From positions 310,001-374,000 of the forward strand of contig JADJXM010000001.1 of assembly GCA_016715865.1 (NCBI GenBank): DNA of 64,000 nt, given 5' to 3'. The DNA comes from Acidobacteriota bacterium (GTDB lineage Bacteria > Acidobacteriota > Blastocatellia > RBC074). Under the pieces are notes generated by a model, which ran no database searches, was not told the origin of the DNA, and saw nothing but the letters and a program-made list of their open reading frames with translations. A program made the translations under genes and the position numbers. Shown in pieces: positions 52,236-63,120 of the stretch (position 1 is the stretch's first letter; every line of letters starts with the position of its first letter).

Positions 52236-52563
52236 TCCCGTCGATTCGGGCCGACCAGGCATCGATTCCGCCTTCCAGATTACGTATCTTCGTGAAACCC
52301 TGTGCCGCCAGAAACTGGCATGCCCTGTCCGATCGCATGCCATGATGGCACATAAGAACGATCTCTTCATCCTTATCCTCGAGCTTCTGCATCCAGGTCA
52401 TGATTTGACCGAGAGGCATCAACTCGGAGCCTTCGATCTTCGCTACACGATACTCGGATGGTTCACGTACATCGATCAGACGAAATGTTTCGCGATTCTC
52501 CAGCTTCTTCTTCAATTCAATAACATCGATCACTTCGTAATTGAACATGCGGTCAGGCTCCAT
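52219..52563 (-). CDS. Rhodanese-like domain protein
   Basis: Single-domain sulfurtransferase-type protein of 114 residues. LIDVREPSEYRVAKIEGS is the substrate-side motif and CHHGMRSDRA the active-site loop with the catalytic Cys. It may start at 52548 (MFNYEVIDV). In an operon with Fe-S and redox proteins it could deliver sulfur, which is inference. Confidence 0.88.
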   Translation of the reverse strand: MEPDRMFNYEVIDVIELKKKLENRETFRLIDVREPSEYRVAKIEGSELMPLGQIMTWMQKLEDKDEEIVLMCHHGMRSDRACQFLAAQGFTKIRNLEGGIDAWSARIDGNVMRY

Positions 52564-52840
52564 TATTGCGCAGTTGTTCGATCAATCGGGTCAGTTTTGT
52601 GACATCATCTTTGGCATCCGTGATCGATCGCTTGCTGGCCATATAACTTTGCCAGTATTCGCTGTTGGCGATCGATTTGACGCGCTCTTCGCCGAGCGCG
52701 CTGGCCAGCAGAGCGATGATGATGCCTGAGACCTGTGTGTGTTCGACGTACCGTGCGATGACGCTGTAAGCGAGCTCGGCAGATTCCTGGTTCCACTCGA
52801 TCTCGATTTCCGTGGTTTGAGTTATCTCTTTTTCTTCCAT
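52553..52840 (-). CDS. Hypothetical protein, 95 residues
   Basis: Starts at MEEKEITQTTEIEIEWNQ, after the end of ygfZ. Acidic N-terminus, an amphipathic helical middle (AELAYSVIARYVEHTQVSG, then IIIALLASALGEER), and a charged end (KDDVTKLTRLIEQLRNNG). It has no known domain that I recognise. It overlaps the rhodanese start and follows YgfZ closely, so it is likely a real gene of this operon. Confidence 0.65.
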   Translation of the reverse strand: MEEKEITQTTEIEIEWNQESAELAYSVIARYVEHTQVSGIIIALLASALGEERVKSIANSEYWQSYMASKRSITDAKDDVTKLTRLIEQLRNNGA

Positions 52841-52850
52841 TTTAATATCG

Positions 52851-53888
52851 TCAGGATTCGGCTCCTGCTCCGACGAACGGCAATTCTGAGAGTTGCGCGA
52901 AGCCGATCTCCCGGTCCTCATTTTTCAAGACGAAGCGCGTGCCGGGATTGAGGTAGTTTCTGTGCACGTATCCAAGCGCGATCATACGATCGAGCGCGAA
53001 GCTGTGCGCGGCGCTGGTGATCTCTCCGACCTTTTTGCCGTCCTCGGCATAAAGTAAAATTCCAGCAGGTGGAACCTTTTCGGATTCGATGAGCAGCCCG
53101 CGCAGTCTTTTAGCCGGCTGACCGCGCCAGTGAATGCGGGCGATCACCTCCTGGCCGAGATAGCAGCCCTTCGTATAGCTGACGGCATCGTTCAATTCGC
53201 TTTCAAGAATAATGTAATTTTCCCCCGCGTCGCGGCCTTCGCGCGGAATGCCCGCTTCAATTCTGGCGATTTCAAATGCGGCATCCCCGACCGCGGCGGC
53301 TCCGAAGTCCCTGCCACCTTCGATGATCGCTTTCATGATCGACTCTGCTTCACTGGTTGGAACGAAGAGGTCGAATCCGGGTTCACCGCAACGGCTGTGA
53401 GCGGCAATCATAACCGCGGTCTGGTCGATGGTCGTTTCCACATACTGATATGGCGCAAGTGAATCAACAACCGTGCCCGTCACACTCTCGATCAATTTCG
53501 AAGACTGCGGCCCTTGCAGCGAGAGCAGGGAAGTCTCACCTTTCAGATCGCTCAGAAAGAACTCCCCGGCCGGGACGAACCGGTTCAGATTGTTCAATAT
53601 CTTTTCCCTGTTGATCGCATCCAGTTCAAGCAATAACCCGTCGCCGATCTTGTATATTCTGGCAAGAGCGAGCAGTTTGCCCTGCAGGTTGGGGAATGCA
53701 GCCGCCACTCCTTGACCCGGAGCCAGTGTTTTGACTTCATTGCTCACCAGCCCATTGAGAAACTGAACTGCATTTTTCCCTGTCAGTCGCAGAAGCCCCG
53801 ATTCCGACAGGTCGATCAATGCCGCGCCATTTCGGATTGCATCGTATTCCGCGCGTAAAGCGCTTTTCTCTTCGATCGATTGTCTCAT
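52851..53888 (-). CDS. ygfZ: Folate-binding YgfZ/GcvT-like Fe-S assembly factor
   Basis: Tetrahydrofolate-binding protein of 345 residues that supports late Fe-S cluster assembly or repair. The family signature KGCYLGQEVIAR with its conserved Cys is present near residue 240. The GcvT-like fold is seen in LIDLSESGLLRLTGKNAVQF. The start at 53888 lies 1 base after DUF3501. Its neighbours (Fe-S protein, rubrerythrin) fit a role in Fe-S protection. Confidence 0.9.
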   Translation of the reverse strand: MRQSIEEKSALRAEYDAIRNGAALIDLSESGLLRLTGKNAVQFLNGLVSNEVKTLAPGQGVAAAFPNLQGKLLALARIYKIGDGLLLELDAINREKILNNLNRFVPAGEFFLSDLKGETSLLSLQGPQSSKLIESVTGTVVDSLAPYQYVETTIDQTAVMIAAHSRCGEPGFDLFVPTSEAESIMKAIIEGGRDFGAAAVGDAAFEIARIEAGIPREGRDAGENYIILESELNDAVSYTKGCYLGQEVIARIHWRGQPAKRLRGLLIESEKVPPAGILLYAEDGKKVGEITSAAHSFALDRMIALGYVHRNYLNPGTRFVLKNEDREIGFAQLSELPFVGAGAES

Positions 53889-53889
53889 A

Positions 53890-54471
53890 TTACAGATCGC
53901 GGCACAGTTCTTCCCGTACCTCACCATCCAGTCGTGTTTCGGCGTGATAACCAGGATGCTCGATGACCAGCTTCGCCTCGCTGGCGTGATCACTGATGAA
54001 AGCCTGCTTCTGGATATCAGTGAATTTGAACCGCACGTACTGGACTGCGCTGATCCGGCGATCATCGCTCTGACCTGCTGCGAAATCCCCTGGGATCCTC
54101 TCATCGCCGAGTTGCAGGTAGATATGTTCTCCGGTATTGACGCCGTGAAATTTCGAGATCTCGTCGCGAATGCGCCCGGCGTCTTTGATCTCGATGAACA
54201 TCGTCGCCGCCAGCTCGTTTGCTTCGGGCAGCAACTGGTTGTACGTGTCGATCTCATGCTGGATCGCCGCCTCATCGACGATGCGCTCGGCGCGCATCAT
54301 CTCCTGAATTTGCGAAAGCACGGTCTCATGATTTTCAAAGACAAAAGTGACCATCGGCCCGACCTCTACACGACGCTTCTTCTTTAATGCGATGATCCCG
54401 GCACGATATTCCTGGCGCGTTTTCTCGTACTGCGCAATATCCAGGATCTCTGAAACTGTGACTTTATTCAT
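53890..54471 (-). CDS. DUF3501 family protein
   Basis: Protein of 193 residues starting at MNKVTVSEILDIAQYEK. KKKRRVEVGPMVTFVFENHE and the helical MFIEIKDAGRIRDEIS region match DUF3501. The family is known mainly from its conserved linkage with rubrerythrin and a CCG-domain Fe-S protein, both present upstream here. Function unknown; a role with that redox pair is likely. Confidence 0.85.
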   Translation of the reverse strand: MNKVTVSEILDIAQYEKTRQEYRAGIIALKKKRRVEVGPMVTFVFENHETVLSQIQEMMRAERIVDEAAIQHEIDTYNQLLPEANELAATMFIEIKDAGRIRDEISKFHGVNTGEHIYLQLGDERIPGDFAAGQSDDRRISAVQYVRFKFTDIQKQAFISDHASEAKLVIEHPGYHAETRLDGEVREELCRDL

Positions 54472-54484
54472 AAGCATAATAATA

Positions 54485-54586
54485 AGTTGCAAGTTAGAAG
54501 TTGAAAGTCAGATGCAAGTCAACTTGACGTGATGTTTTATATTGCCACATCAGGTTTTTTTATGACTTTCAACTTTCAACTTTTAA
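54485..54586. repeat. Inverted AACTTTC heptamer arrays
   Basis: Left: GTTGCAA, GTTAGAA, GTTGAAA units. Right: ACTTTCA repeated, then ACTTTTA. The centre of about 60 bases includes a GTGATG/CACATC dyad. It is joined directly to the mobile element on its right. Confidence 0.6.
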
Positions 54587-54948
54587 CTGATGTTACGCAG
54601 AAGAGTCCTTTAAAATCGATTTGACAAATTTTGAGGTTGCTCAAGCATATTCTTTCTGTGAGCCTGCAACGCAGGCGAAAGAATAAAGCCCGGGGTGGAG
54701 CGAGGCCGTCAGGCCGAGCGAAGCCCCGGTCCCGTTCCACCAAATTGGCAAGCCCACGAAGTGCGATAGCCATGCGAAGGGTCAGGCGTCATCGAGAATC
54801 GCCGCCCATTGGGCTTGATAAAATGATGATACCAATCCTGGGTTTCGCTCGGCCTGACGGCCCCGCCCGCCCCGGGCTCTATTTCTGCACCGCCGCGGGT
54901 TCAGGACAAGTCAAGCAATTTCCGATCATTGTCTCTGCGTAACATCAG
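54587..54948. mobile_element. MITE-like element with 14-bp terminal inverted repeats
   Basis: CTGATGTTACGCAG (54587-54600) and its exact complement (54935-54948) bound about 362 bases without a supported gene. Inside, a 23-base arm GGCCGTCAGGCCGAGCGAAG plus CCC (54704-54726) pairs with 54840-54862 with one mismatch, and AAAGCCCGGGG pairs with CCCCGGGCTC. Both flanks carry ACTTTCAACTT-type sequence. It separates the CCG-domain Fe-S gene from DUF3501 in a normally compact cluster. No transposase is present, so it would be non-autonomous. Confidence 0.65.
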
Positions 54949-54951
54949 CTT

Positions 54952-56277
54952 TTAACTTTCAACTTCTACTTCAATCCCATAAGCCTGAGCGAGGATTTCG
55001 ATCGGATGCACAGTCTGACGACCGGTGCCCTGTTCGATCTGGAGCCCGGCCAGGGAGCAGTCGGTCGCGACCTGATCGGCGTTCGATTCGCTGACCCCGC
55101 GGTGAAGACCGCGCGCGACTTTTTGCGCGAGCGGAAAATATTCCTTCTTCATCGCCCAGGTCCCATCGTGACCAGAGCAACCCTTGTCGATAAAGATGAC
55201 TTCCGCTCCGGCGATGTTCAGCAGATCGAGCGTTCGATTGCCGATCGCCTGATATTTCAGATGACACGGCTGGTGATAGGCAATACGGCCCGGCTTGACA
55301 GTGAATTCCCGGTTGAGCTTTCCCTCGCTATTCAATTTGATAAGGTACTCCGAAAGATCGTAGACGCATGCCGCAACCTTCAACGCCTGCTCGCGTTCTT
55401 CGCCTTGCAGGTAATCGGCATATTCTTTCTTGAGCATCATTCCGCAGGTCGGCTCAGGGATGACGATGTCATATCCCTTCTCGACGTAGGGCAGAAGCGT
55501 CCTGATGTTGTCGCGAAAATGTTCCAGTGCCGCATCGATCCGACCGCTGTCAAGGTAGGGCATGCCGCAGCAGCGCTGCTCTGCCGGGCTGGCCACTTCG
55601 ATCTCGTTCTTATGCAGGACGGCGACGGCAGCCCTGCCGATTCGCGGTTCGTTGTAATTGACTATGCAGGTGTGGAAGAGCGCGACTTTCAGGTCTGACC
55701 GGGGAGTGAAGGTGGCTTCAGATGCATTTTCCCTGAACCAGCGCTCGAATGTCTTTGCATGAAACGACGGGAGAATCTTGTCGCGGTGTATTCCGAGAGT
55801 CTTCTCCATGATCGTTCGATTGAGCCTGTTCCGATTGGCAAAATTGACCAGTGGGGCTGCCTTGCCGGCCAGCGGCCCGATCTCGTCGGGGCTGCTTAAC
55901 AGCCTGTCCCGGATTTCAAGCCCCTCTTCCCGGACCTCGATGGCGCGCGCACGCATGACAACTTTCGGAATGTCGATCAAAAATTTATGAGGCGGAGTGT
56001 AAGGGCATTTGATGAAACAGAGCTTGCAGTTGTAACAGAGATCTACGAATTCCCGGACCTGCCCTCCGGTCAGTTTGTCGGGATCGGTATCAACCTCTTC
56101 GCTGTCGAAATGTTCGAACAGGTTAGGAAATCCCGGGCAGAGGTTGAAGCAGAGCCGGCACGAATTGCAGACGTCATATTGCCGGCGCAACTCCTTGTCG
56201 AGGGCGCCGGCATCCCAGTATTCGTCCTTGTCCCATTCGACCGGGATCGAAATGAGATCTCCCTGCTCTAGTGACAT
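54952..56277 (-). CDS. Heterodisulfide-reductase-related Fe-S protein (GlpC-like, CCG domains)
   Basis: Protein of 441 residues. Two [4Fe-4S] motifs near the N-terminus (CNSCRLCFNLCP and CYNCKLCFIKCP) are followed by two CCG domains, seen in EQRCCGMPYLDSG and HQPCHLKYQ ... KGCSGHDGTWAMK. It is a cytoplasmic or membrane-associated electron-transfer protein. The conserved rubrerythrin/this protein/DUF3501 order suggests it feeds electrons to rubrerythrin, which is inference from linkage. Confidence 0.9.
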   Translation of the reverse strand: MSLEQGDLISIPVEWDKDEYWDAGALDKELRRQYDVCNSCRLCFNLCPGFPNLFEHFDSEEVDTDPDKLTGGQVREFVDLCYNCKLCFIKCPYTPPHKFLIDIPKVVMRARAIEVREEGLEIRDRLLSSPDEIGPLAGKAAPLVNFANRNRLNRTIMEKTLGIHRDKILPSFHAKTFERWFRENASEATFTPRSDLKVALFHTCIVNYNEPRIGRAAVAVLHKNEIEVASPAEQRCCGMPYLDSGRIDAALEHFRDNIRTLLPYVEKGYDIVIPEPTCGMMLKKEYADYLQGEEREQALKVAACVYDLSEYLIKLNSEGKLNREFTVKPGRIAYHQPCHLKYQAIGNRTLDLLNIAGAEVIFIDKGCSGHDGTWAMKKEYFPLAQKVARGLHRGVSESNADQVATDCSLAGLQIEQGTGRQTVHPIEILAQAYGIEVEVES

Positions 56278-56346
56278 AGTGGCCCGGAGTACGACAGATG
56301 TACGACAGACCTCATCAGCCTGCCGGACATAAATTTGAAAGTTTAA

Positions 56347-56763
56347 TCAGGCGAGGGAATCGATCCCTTTCTGGAAGCGGCCGGCGTGCGACTTTTCGGC
56401 GCGGGCCAGGGTCTCGAACCATTCGGCAATCTCCTCGAAGCCCTCTTCTCGAGCGGTGCGGGCGAAGGATGGATACATCTCGGTGTATTCATATGTTTCA
56501 CCGACAACAGCTGCCTTGAGGTTTTTATCCGTGTTTCCAAAGGGCTCGCCCGTAGCCGGGTCACCGACCTCCTTCAGAAAGTCCATGTGCCCATGGGCAT
56601 GGCCGGTTTCACCCTCAGCCGTGTCACGGAAGAGTCCGGCGATATCCGGATATCCTTCGACGTCCGCCTGGCGGGCGAAATAGAGGTATCGGCGATTCGC
56701 CTGCGATTCGCCGGCAAAGGCATGTTTGAGATTCTCGTGTGTTTTTGTTCCAGCTAATGCCAT
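56347..56763 (-). CDS. Rubrerythrin family protein (no rubredoxin domain)
   Basis: Di-iron peroxidase-type protein of 138 residues. GGAGGA precedes the ATG at 56763. The four-helix bundle with its ExxH iron motifs is visible in FAGESQANRRYLYF, EGETGHAHGH, GETYEYTEMYP and ARAEKSHAGRF. The usual C-terminal CxxC...CxxC rubredoxin domain is absent, so electrons must come from another protein. The CCG-domain protein just downstream is the likely donor. Confidence 0.92.
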   Translation of the reverse strand: MALAGTKTHENLKHAFAGESQANRRYLYFARQADVEGYPDIAGLFRDTAEGETGHAHGHMDFLKEVGDPATGEPFGNTDKNLKAAVVGETYEYTEMYPSFARTAREEGFEEIAEWFETLARAEKSHAGRFQKGIDSLA

Positions 56764-56827
56764 GGTTCCTCCAGCAAATTGGTTATTGAAACAGGTGGGA
56801 AAAGCAATCCATCGATTGTTTAGAATC

Positions 56828-56897
56828 AAGGGCGCACGCCGACGCTCACGTTCTGTCATCAATGTGTAACTTAACGTGAGCGTCAGCGAGCGCCCTT
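56828..56897 (-). terminator. Long hairpin, terminator of erpA and dispersed GCTCGCTGACGCTC repeat
   Basis: Arms of 25 bases (56828-56852, 56873-56897) with two mismatches, ending in AAGGGCGC and GCGCCCTT plus T run on the plus strand. It sits between the erpA-like stop (56917) and rubrerythrin. Parts recur at 48030-48075 and near 28040. Confidence 0.7.
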
Positions 56898-56916
56898 TTT
56901 TATGAAGAGATCCGAT

Positions 56917-57246
56917 TTAAGCAGAGAAAGAGCTGCCGCAGCCGCAGCCGCCGCCGGAGTTCGGGTTATTGAATGTGAACCCCGAGCCCATAACGCTGTT
57001 AACGTAATCGATCTGGACATTCTCGAGGTACTGTGCGCTGAACATGTCGACGAAGACCTTGAGACCGCCGGTCTCGACGACCTCGTCTGTGGCCTGTGGG
57101 GCCTCTTCGATGTTCATAGCATACTGGAAACCGGAGCAGCCGCCCGGGACGACACGCACGCGCAGGCCGCCATCATTCCCAACATTTTCAGTTTCGAGGA
57201 ACTTCTTCACTTCGGAAGCCGCTGTTTCAGTCAGAGTCAAAACCAT
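56917..57246 (-). CDS. erpA: ErpA/IscA-type Fe-S cluster carrier
   Basis: A-type carrier of 109 residues. The three cluster cysteines are in GGCSGFQY and the C-terminal GCGCG. VRVVPGGCSGFQYAM is the family block. It accepts Fe-S clusters from a scaffold and hands them to target proteins. The gene follows the Mrp gene on the same strand and lies near a SufR-like regulator. Symbol erpA is chosen by type; iscA/sufA cannot be excluded. Confidence 0.9.
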   Translation of the reverse strand: MVLTLTETAASEVKKFLETENVGNDGGLRVRVVPGGCSGFQYAMNIEEAPQATDEVVETGGLKVFVDMFSAQYLENVQIDYVNSVMGSGFTFNNPNSGGGCGCGSSFSA

Positions 57247-57396
57247 TTCTCGTTCTCCTTTAAGATGTAATCAGGTATGCATGAATAATTGCTCATACAT
57301 GATGATAACTTTGCCGTTCAAATGCGTCAAATAACTTGTTCATCAGGTCCATCAAGCAAACCGGGCAAGCAAAGGCACCAAACGGGATGGCGTCGG

Positions 57397-58497
57397 TCAG
57401 TTGTTCATCTTGAGCACCGGCAGCGCTTTATTTGCCTTGATCGCGGCGATGCTGACCTGTGCGGCGACATTCTGCGCTATCGATTTGAATGATCGCGCCT
57501 GCGGGCTGTCAGGCTGACTGACGACGACAGGAACTCCCAGATCGCCGCCTTCGCGAATGCTGGTCGCAATCGGGATCGCGCCCAGGAACGGCACATCGTA
57601 CCGCTCTGCCAGCGCTTCGCCCCCGCCATTTCCGAAGATGAAGAATTTCTCTCCGTCATTCGGGCATTCGAAATAGCTCATATTCTCGACGATGCCGAGA
57701 ATCGGAACATGGAGCTGGTCGAACATGTTGTATGCCTTGCGTACGTCGCTCAGTGCGACCTCCTGCGGAGTAGTCACCAGAACCGCGCCGGCGATAGATA
57801 CCATCTGGGCGAGACTCAGCTGGACATCACCGGTTCCGGGCGGCATGTCGACAACCAGGTAATCAAGCTCTCCCCATTCGACCTGACGTAGAAACTGGTT
57901 GACGGCCGAATGCAGCATCGGTCCGCGCCAGACCACAGCCTTGTCTCCGGGGTTAAGCAGCCCGATCGACATCGTCTTGACGCCGTGATAAACGGGGGGA
58001 ATGAGGATGTTGCCTTTCGCCATCGGCATATCCTTGCCGCCCATCATTATCGGCACATTCGGGCCGTAAACGTCGGTATCGAGGATGCCCGTCCGAGCGC
58101 CCATAAGGGCAAGCGAAACTGCCAGATTGACCGCAACTGTCGATTTACCAACGCCGCCCTTGCCAGAACTGACGGCGATGATGTGGCGTATGCCCTCGAT
58201 CTCCGATTTGTCGATTACGCCTCTCGCTTTCGGTACTTCAGCGTCCATCTTCACTTCAACGCGCTCGACCCCTGGAATCGCCATGACCGTTTTTTCGGCT
58301 TCAAACTTCAACTGATCACGGACAGGGCAGGCAGGTGTCGTCAGTACAAAACGAAAACTGACGATTCCGCCGCAGATAGCCATATCGCGGATCATGTTGA
58401 GCGTTACGATATCCTTGTGCAGATCAGGGTCTTTTACCGCTCTCAGGGCCTGCAGAACGACCTCCTCTGTAATCGACCCTGTTGTCGTTTCAGTCAT
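57397..58497 (-). CDS. mrp: Mrp/NBP35 family P-loop ATPase (Fe-S carrier)
   Basis: Protein of 366 residues starting at MTETTTGSITEEVV. An N-terminal DUF59 (MIP18-like) domain (to about 90, TTPACPVRDQ) precedes the deviant Walker A SSGKGGVGKSTVAVNLA. Further switch motifs are VVDMPPGTGDVQLSL and VTTPQEVALSD. The C-terminal CPxC that binds the bridging cluster in this family reads CPNDGEKF, so only the first Cys is kept. A role in Fe-S delivery fits the neighbours. Confidence 0.92.
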   Translation of the reverse strand: MTETTTGSITEEVVLQALRAVKDPDLHKDIVTLNMIRDMAICGGIVSFRFVLTTPACPVRDQLKFEAEKTVMAIPGVERVEVKMDAEVPKARGVIDKSEIEGIRHIIAVSSGKGGVGKSTVAVNLAVSLALMGARTGILDTDVYGPNVPIMMGGKDMPMAKGNILIPPVYHGVKTMSIGLLNPGDKAVVWRGPMLHSAVNQFLRQVEWGELDYLVVDMPPGTGDVQLSLAQMVSIAGAVLVTTPQEVALSDVRKAYNMFDQLHVPILGIVENMSYFECPNDGEKFFIFGNGGGEALAERYDVPFLGAIPIATSIREGGDLGVPVVVSQPDSPQARSFKSIAQNVAAQVSIAAIKANKALPVLKMNN

Positions 58498-58553
58498 TAG
58501 TTGGATTGTTTCCTTTCCGCGCGCGCCCATGCTCTTGGCAGCCTTTCTACTTT

Positions 58554-59240
58554 CTACTTTTTACTGATCTGCGTCAAACCGGCCGGCGCGATCCTGAACT
58601 CACACATTTTCGCGCCGTCTACAATTCTGCATTCGCGCATGACGTCGGAGCCGAGCGCCTCGCTATAGACACGAACTTCTTCATCGCATACTTTCGGATA
58701 GACAGCTGCGATGTTCTCCGTCGGACAGTTTCGCTGTCGCAGGCGATAACTTCCATCCTTCATCCGGCGCGTGTCCGCAAGGTATCCCTTGGTGTTGATG
58801 ACACGTGTCATGGCCCGCACCTTTTCGTCAAAACCCAGCCCGTCAAATTCGACCCGCAACCGGGCGATCATCTCATTCGCCCTGCCACGGAGCACTCTCG
58901 ATAATCCGTCATCACCGTATTGCAACTTCAGATGCTGCAATATATCCTTCGCGAATTCATCATAAATCTGTGGAAAAAGACAGCTCGCTTTTTCCGTCAG
59001 CTTGTAAATGAATCGCGGGCGCCCTCGTTCGTGATGTTCCTGTTCATAACTGATCAATCCGTCACGTTCGAGCAGGCTCAAATGGCGTCGTACGCAGACC
59101 TTCGAGACCTTCATCTGCTGCGCCAGATGCTCGACGCTCATCCCGCCATTCGTCTTGAGCAGGTCGATGAGTGCGCTGCGCGACTCCTTCAGTATGTGTT
59201 CCACTGCTGAAACTGACACAACCCGATGATAGGCGGCCAT
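58554..59240 (-). CDS. SufR-like Fe-S-sensing transcriptional regulator
   Basis: Regulator of 228 residues started at MAAYHRVVSVSAVEH. The N-terminal winged helix is MSVEHLAQQMKVSKVCVRRH, followed by a wing (HHERGRPRFIYKLT). The C-terminal half has four cysteines with spacing C-X12-C-X18-C-X8-C (from RQRNC to KMCEF), like the Fe-S ligands of SufR though not with its exact spacing. It precedes the Mrp/ErpA genes on the same strand and so probably controls Fe-S biogenesis. A short heptamer array (58548-58564) abuts its 3' end. Confidence 0.85.
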   Translation of the reverse strand: MAAYHRVVSVSAVEHILKESRSALIDLLKTNGGMSVEHLAQQMKVSKVCVRRHLSLLERDGLISYEQEHHERGRPRFIYKLTEKASCLFPQIYDEFAKDILQHLKLQYGDDGLSRVLRGRANEMIARLRVEFDGLGFDEKVRAMTRVINTKGYLADTRRMKDGSYRLRQRNCPTENIAAVYPKVCDEEVRVYSEALGSDVMRECRIVDGAKMCEFRIAPAGLTQISKK

Positions 59241-59433
59241 CCCCCTTTTGTCAACGATTTGGTTTTCAAAATAATTTTGTTCACAAATGGTATGACCAGC
59301 GTTCAAAAATCGATTCACCTGCTATAATAATTAAGGCCGCAGTGCTGGTCGAAGCAGTAATAAATGTATAATGATTAATCATCTCAAGTCGCAGGCGAGC
59401 TGCGACGAATTTCAACGGAGTCCGAAAAAAGCA

Positions 59434-61294
<1,861 letters not shown>

Positions 61295-61350
61295 GGCAAG
61301 GACGATTGATGAGTCATTCGGGGTTTAACGATTCCGCAGAAAAGGATCAT

Positions 61351-62409
61351 ATGAGTGAAATCGCACATACAACAGATGGAGCCAATGGAGAAGGCCAGAC
61401 GGCGGTCAAGCTGACACGCAAGGACTTCCAGACCGACCAGGAGGTCCGCTGGTGTCCCGGTTGCGGCGACTATTCGATTCTGGCCCAGGTTCAAAAGGTC
61501 ATGCCTGAACTGGGCATACCCAGAGAGAACATCGTCTTCATCTCGGGGATCGGCTGCTCGAGTCGTTTTCCTTATTACATGAATACATACGGGTTCCACA
61601 CGATTCATGGTCGGGCGCCGGCCTTTGCGACAGGCGTCAAGCTGGCGAATCCAAAATTGCAGGTCTGGGTGATAACGGGTGACGGAGATGCCCTCTCAAT
61701 CGGCGGCAACCATTTCATCCACGCCCTGAGGCGCAACATCGACCTCAAGATCATCCTTTTCAACAACCGCATTTACGGACTGACCAAGGGGCAGTACTCG
61801 CCGACCTCCGAACTGGGCAAGAAGAACAAATCGGCGCCGATGGGCACGATCGATTACCCGATCAACCCGCTGAGCATGGCCTTCGCGGCCGAAGCCACCT
61901 TTGTCGCTCGGTCGATGGACATCGATCCGAAACACCTCTCGACGATGATCGAAAGGCTGGCCCATCATAAGGGCTCTGGATTCCTGGAAGTTTATCAGAA
62001 CTGCAATATCTTCAATGACGGAACCTTCAAGTCGTTCAATGAACGCGAAGTCAGGGACGATCGGATGATCTACCTCGAAAACGGCAAGCCGTTGCTTTTC
62101 GGCAAGAACAAGGATAAGGGCATCCACATCGACAAAGTCAAACCTGAAATCGTCGCGATTGGAGAAAACGGCGTCACGATTGACGACATCCTCGTTCATG
62201 ACGAAAATGCTCTTGAGCCGAATCTATCTTACATACTCGGTCGGATGCAGTTTCCGGAATATCCCGTTCCGATGGGGGTTTTTCGGGCTGTACACAAACC
62301 GACTTATGAACAGATGCTCCATGGGCAGGTCTCCAAGTCTATTTCGATCAGCGGGGCGGGAGATATCGAAAAACTGATCAACGCAGGTGAAACCTGGGAG
62401 ATAAATTAA
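61351..62409 (+). CDS. korB: 2-oxoacid:ferredoxin oxidoreductase subunit beta
   Basis: Thiamine-diphosphate subunit of about 352 residues. AAGGA before the ATG at 61351 supports this start; one at 61309 is possible. The Fe-S cysteines are in RWCPGCGDYS and SGIGCSSRFPYY. The ThDP motif runs from GDGDALSIGGNHF to LFNNRIYGLTKGQYSP. With KorA it oxidises a 2-oxo acid to acyl-CoA, reducing ferredoxin. The NuoI-like protein downstream may be its electron partner. Confidence 0.93.
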   Translation: MSEIAHTTDGANGEGQTAVKLTRKDFQTDQEVRWCPGCGDYSILAQVQKVMPELGIPRENIVFISGIGCSSRFPYYMNTYGFHTIHGRAPAFATGVKLANPKLQVWVITGDGDALSIGGNHFIHALRRNIDLKIILFNNRIYGLTKGQYSPTSELGKKNKSAPMGTIDYPINPLSMAFAAEATFVARSMDIDPKHLSTMIERLAHHKGSGFLEVYQNCNIFNDGTFKSFNEREVRDDRMIYLENGKPLLFGKNKDKGIHIDKVKPEIVAIGENGVTIDDILVHDENALEPNLSYILGRMQFPEYPVPMGVFRAVHKPTYEQMLHGQVSKSISISGAGDIEKLINAGETWEIN

Positions 62410-62476
62410 ATGATGATCGATGAATGATGAATTAAAAAATCATCACTCATCATTCATCATTCATCATTCATACTTT
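62410..62476. repeat. Inverted ATCATTC heptamer arrays
   Basis: Left: GATGATC, GATGAAT, GATGAAT units. Right: TCATCAC and TCATCAT, TCATTCA units repeated to about 62475. It lies between korB and the ferredoxin gene on the same strand. Confidence 0.65.
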
Positions 62477-62481
62477 CAATC

Positions 62482-63042
<561 letters not shown>

Positions 63043-63050
63043 GACCAAAA

Positions 63051-63114
63051 GCATGGAGTGCCGCTTTGAGGCGGGTTTTATATTCAAAACCCGCCTCAAA
63101 GCGGTACTCCATGC
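63051..63114. repeat. GGAGTACCGC palindrome, copy with CCGC/GCGG stem
   Basis: Arms of 29 bases (63051-63079, 63086-63114) with one mismatch and only six bases between them. It begins 8 bases after the ferredoxin stop and ends 6 bases before the MFS gene, in the convergent gap. Confidence 0.85.
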
Positions 63115-63120
63115 TTTATG

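Noticed and set aside
54576..54773. Minus-strand frame of 65 codons in the MITE-like element
   Set aside because: Lies within the nested palindromes and has no ribosome site or domain.
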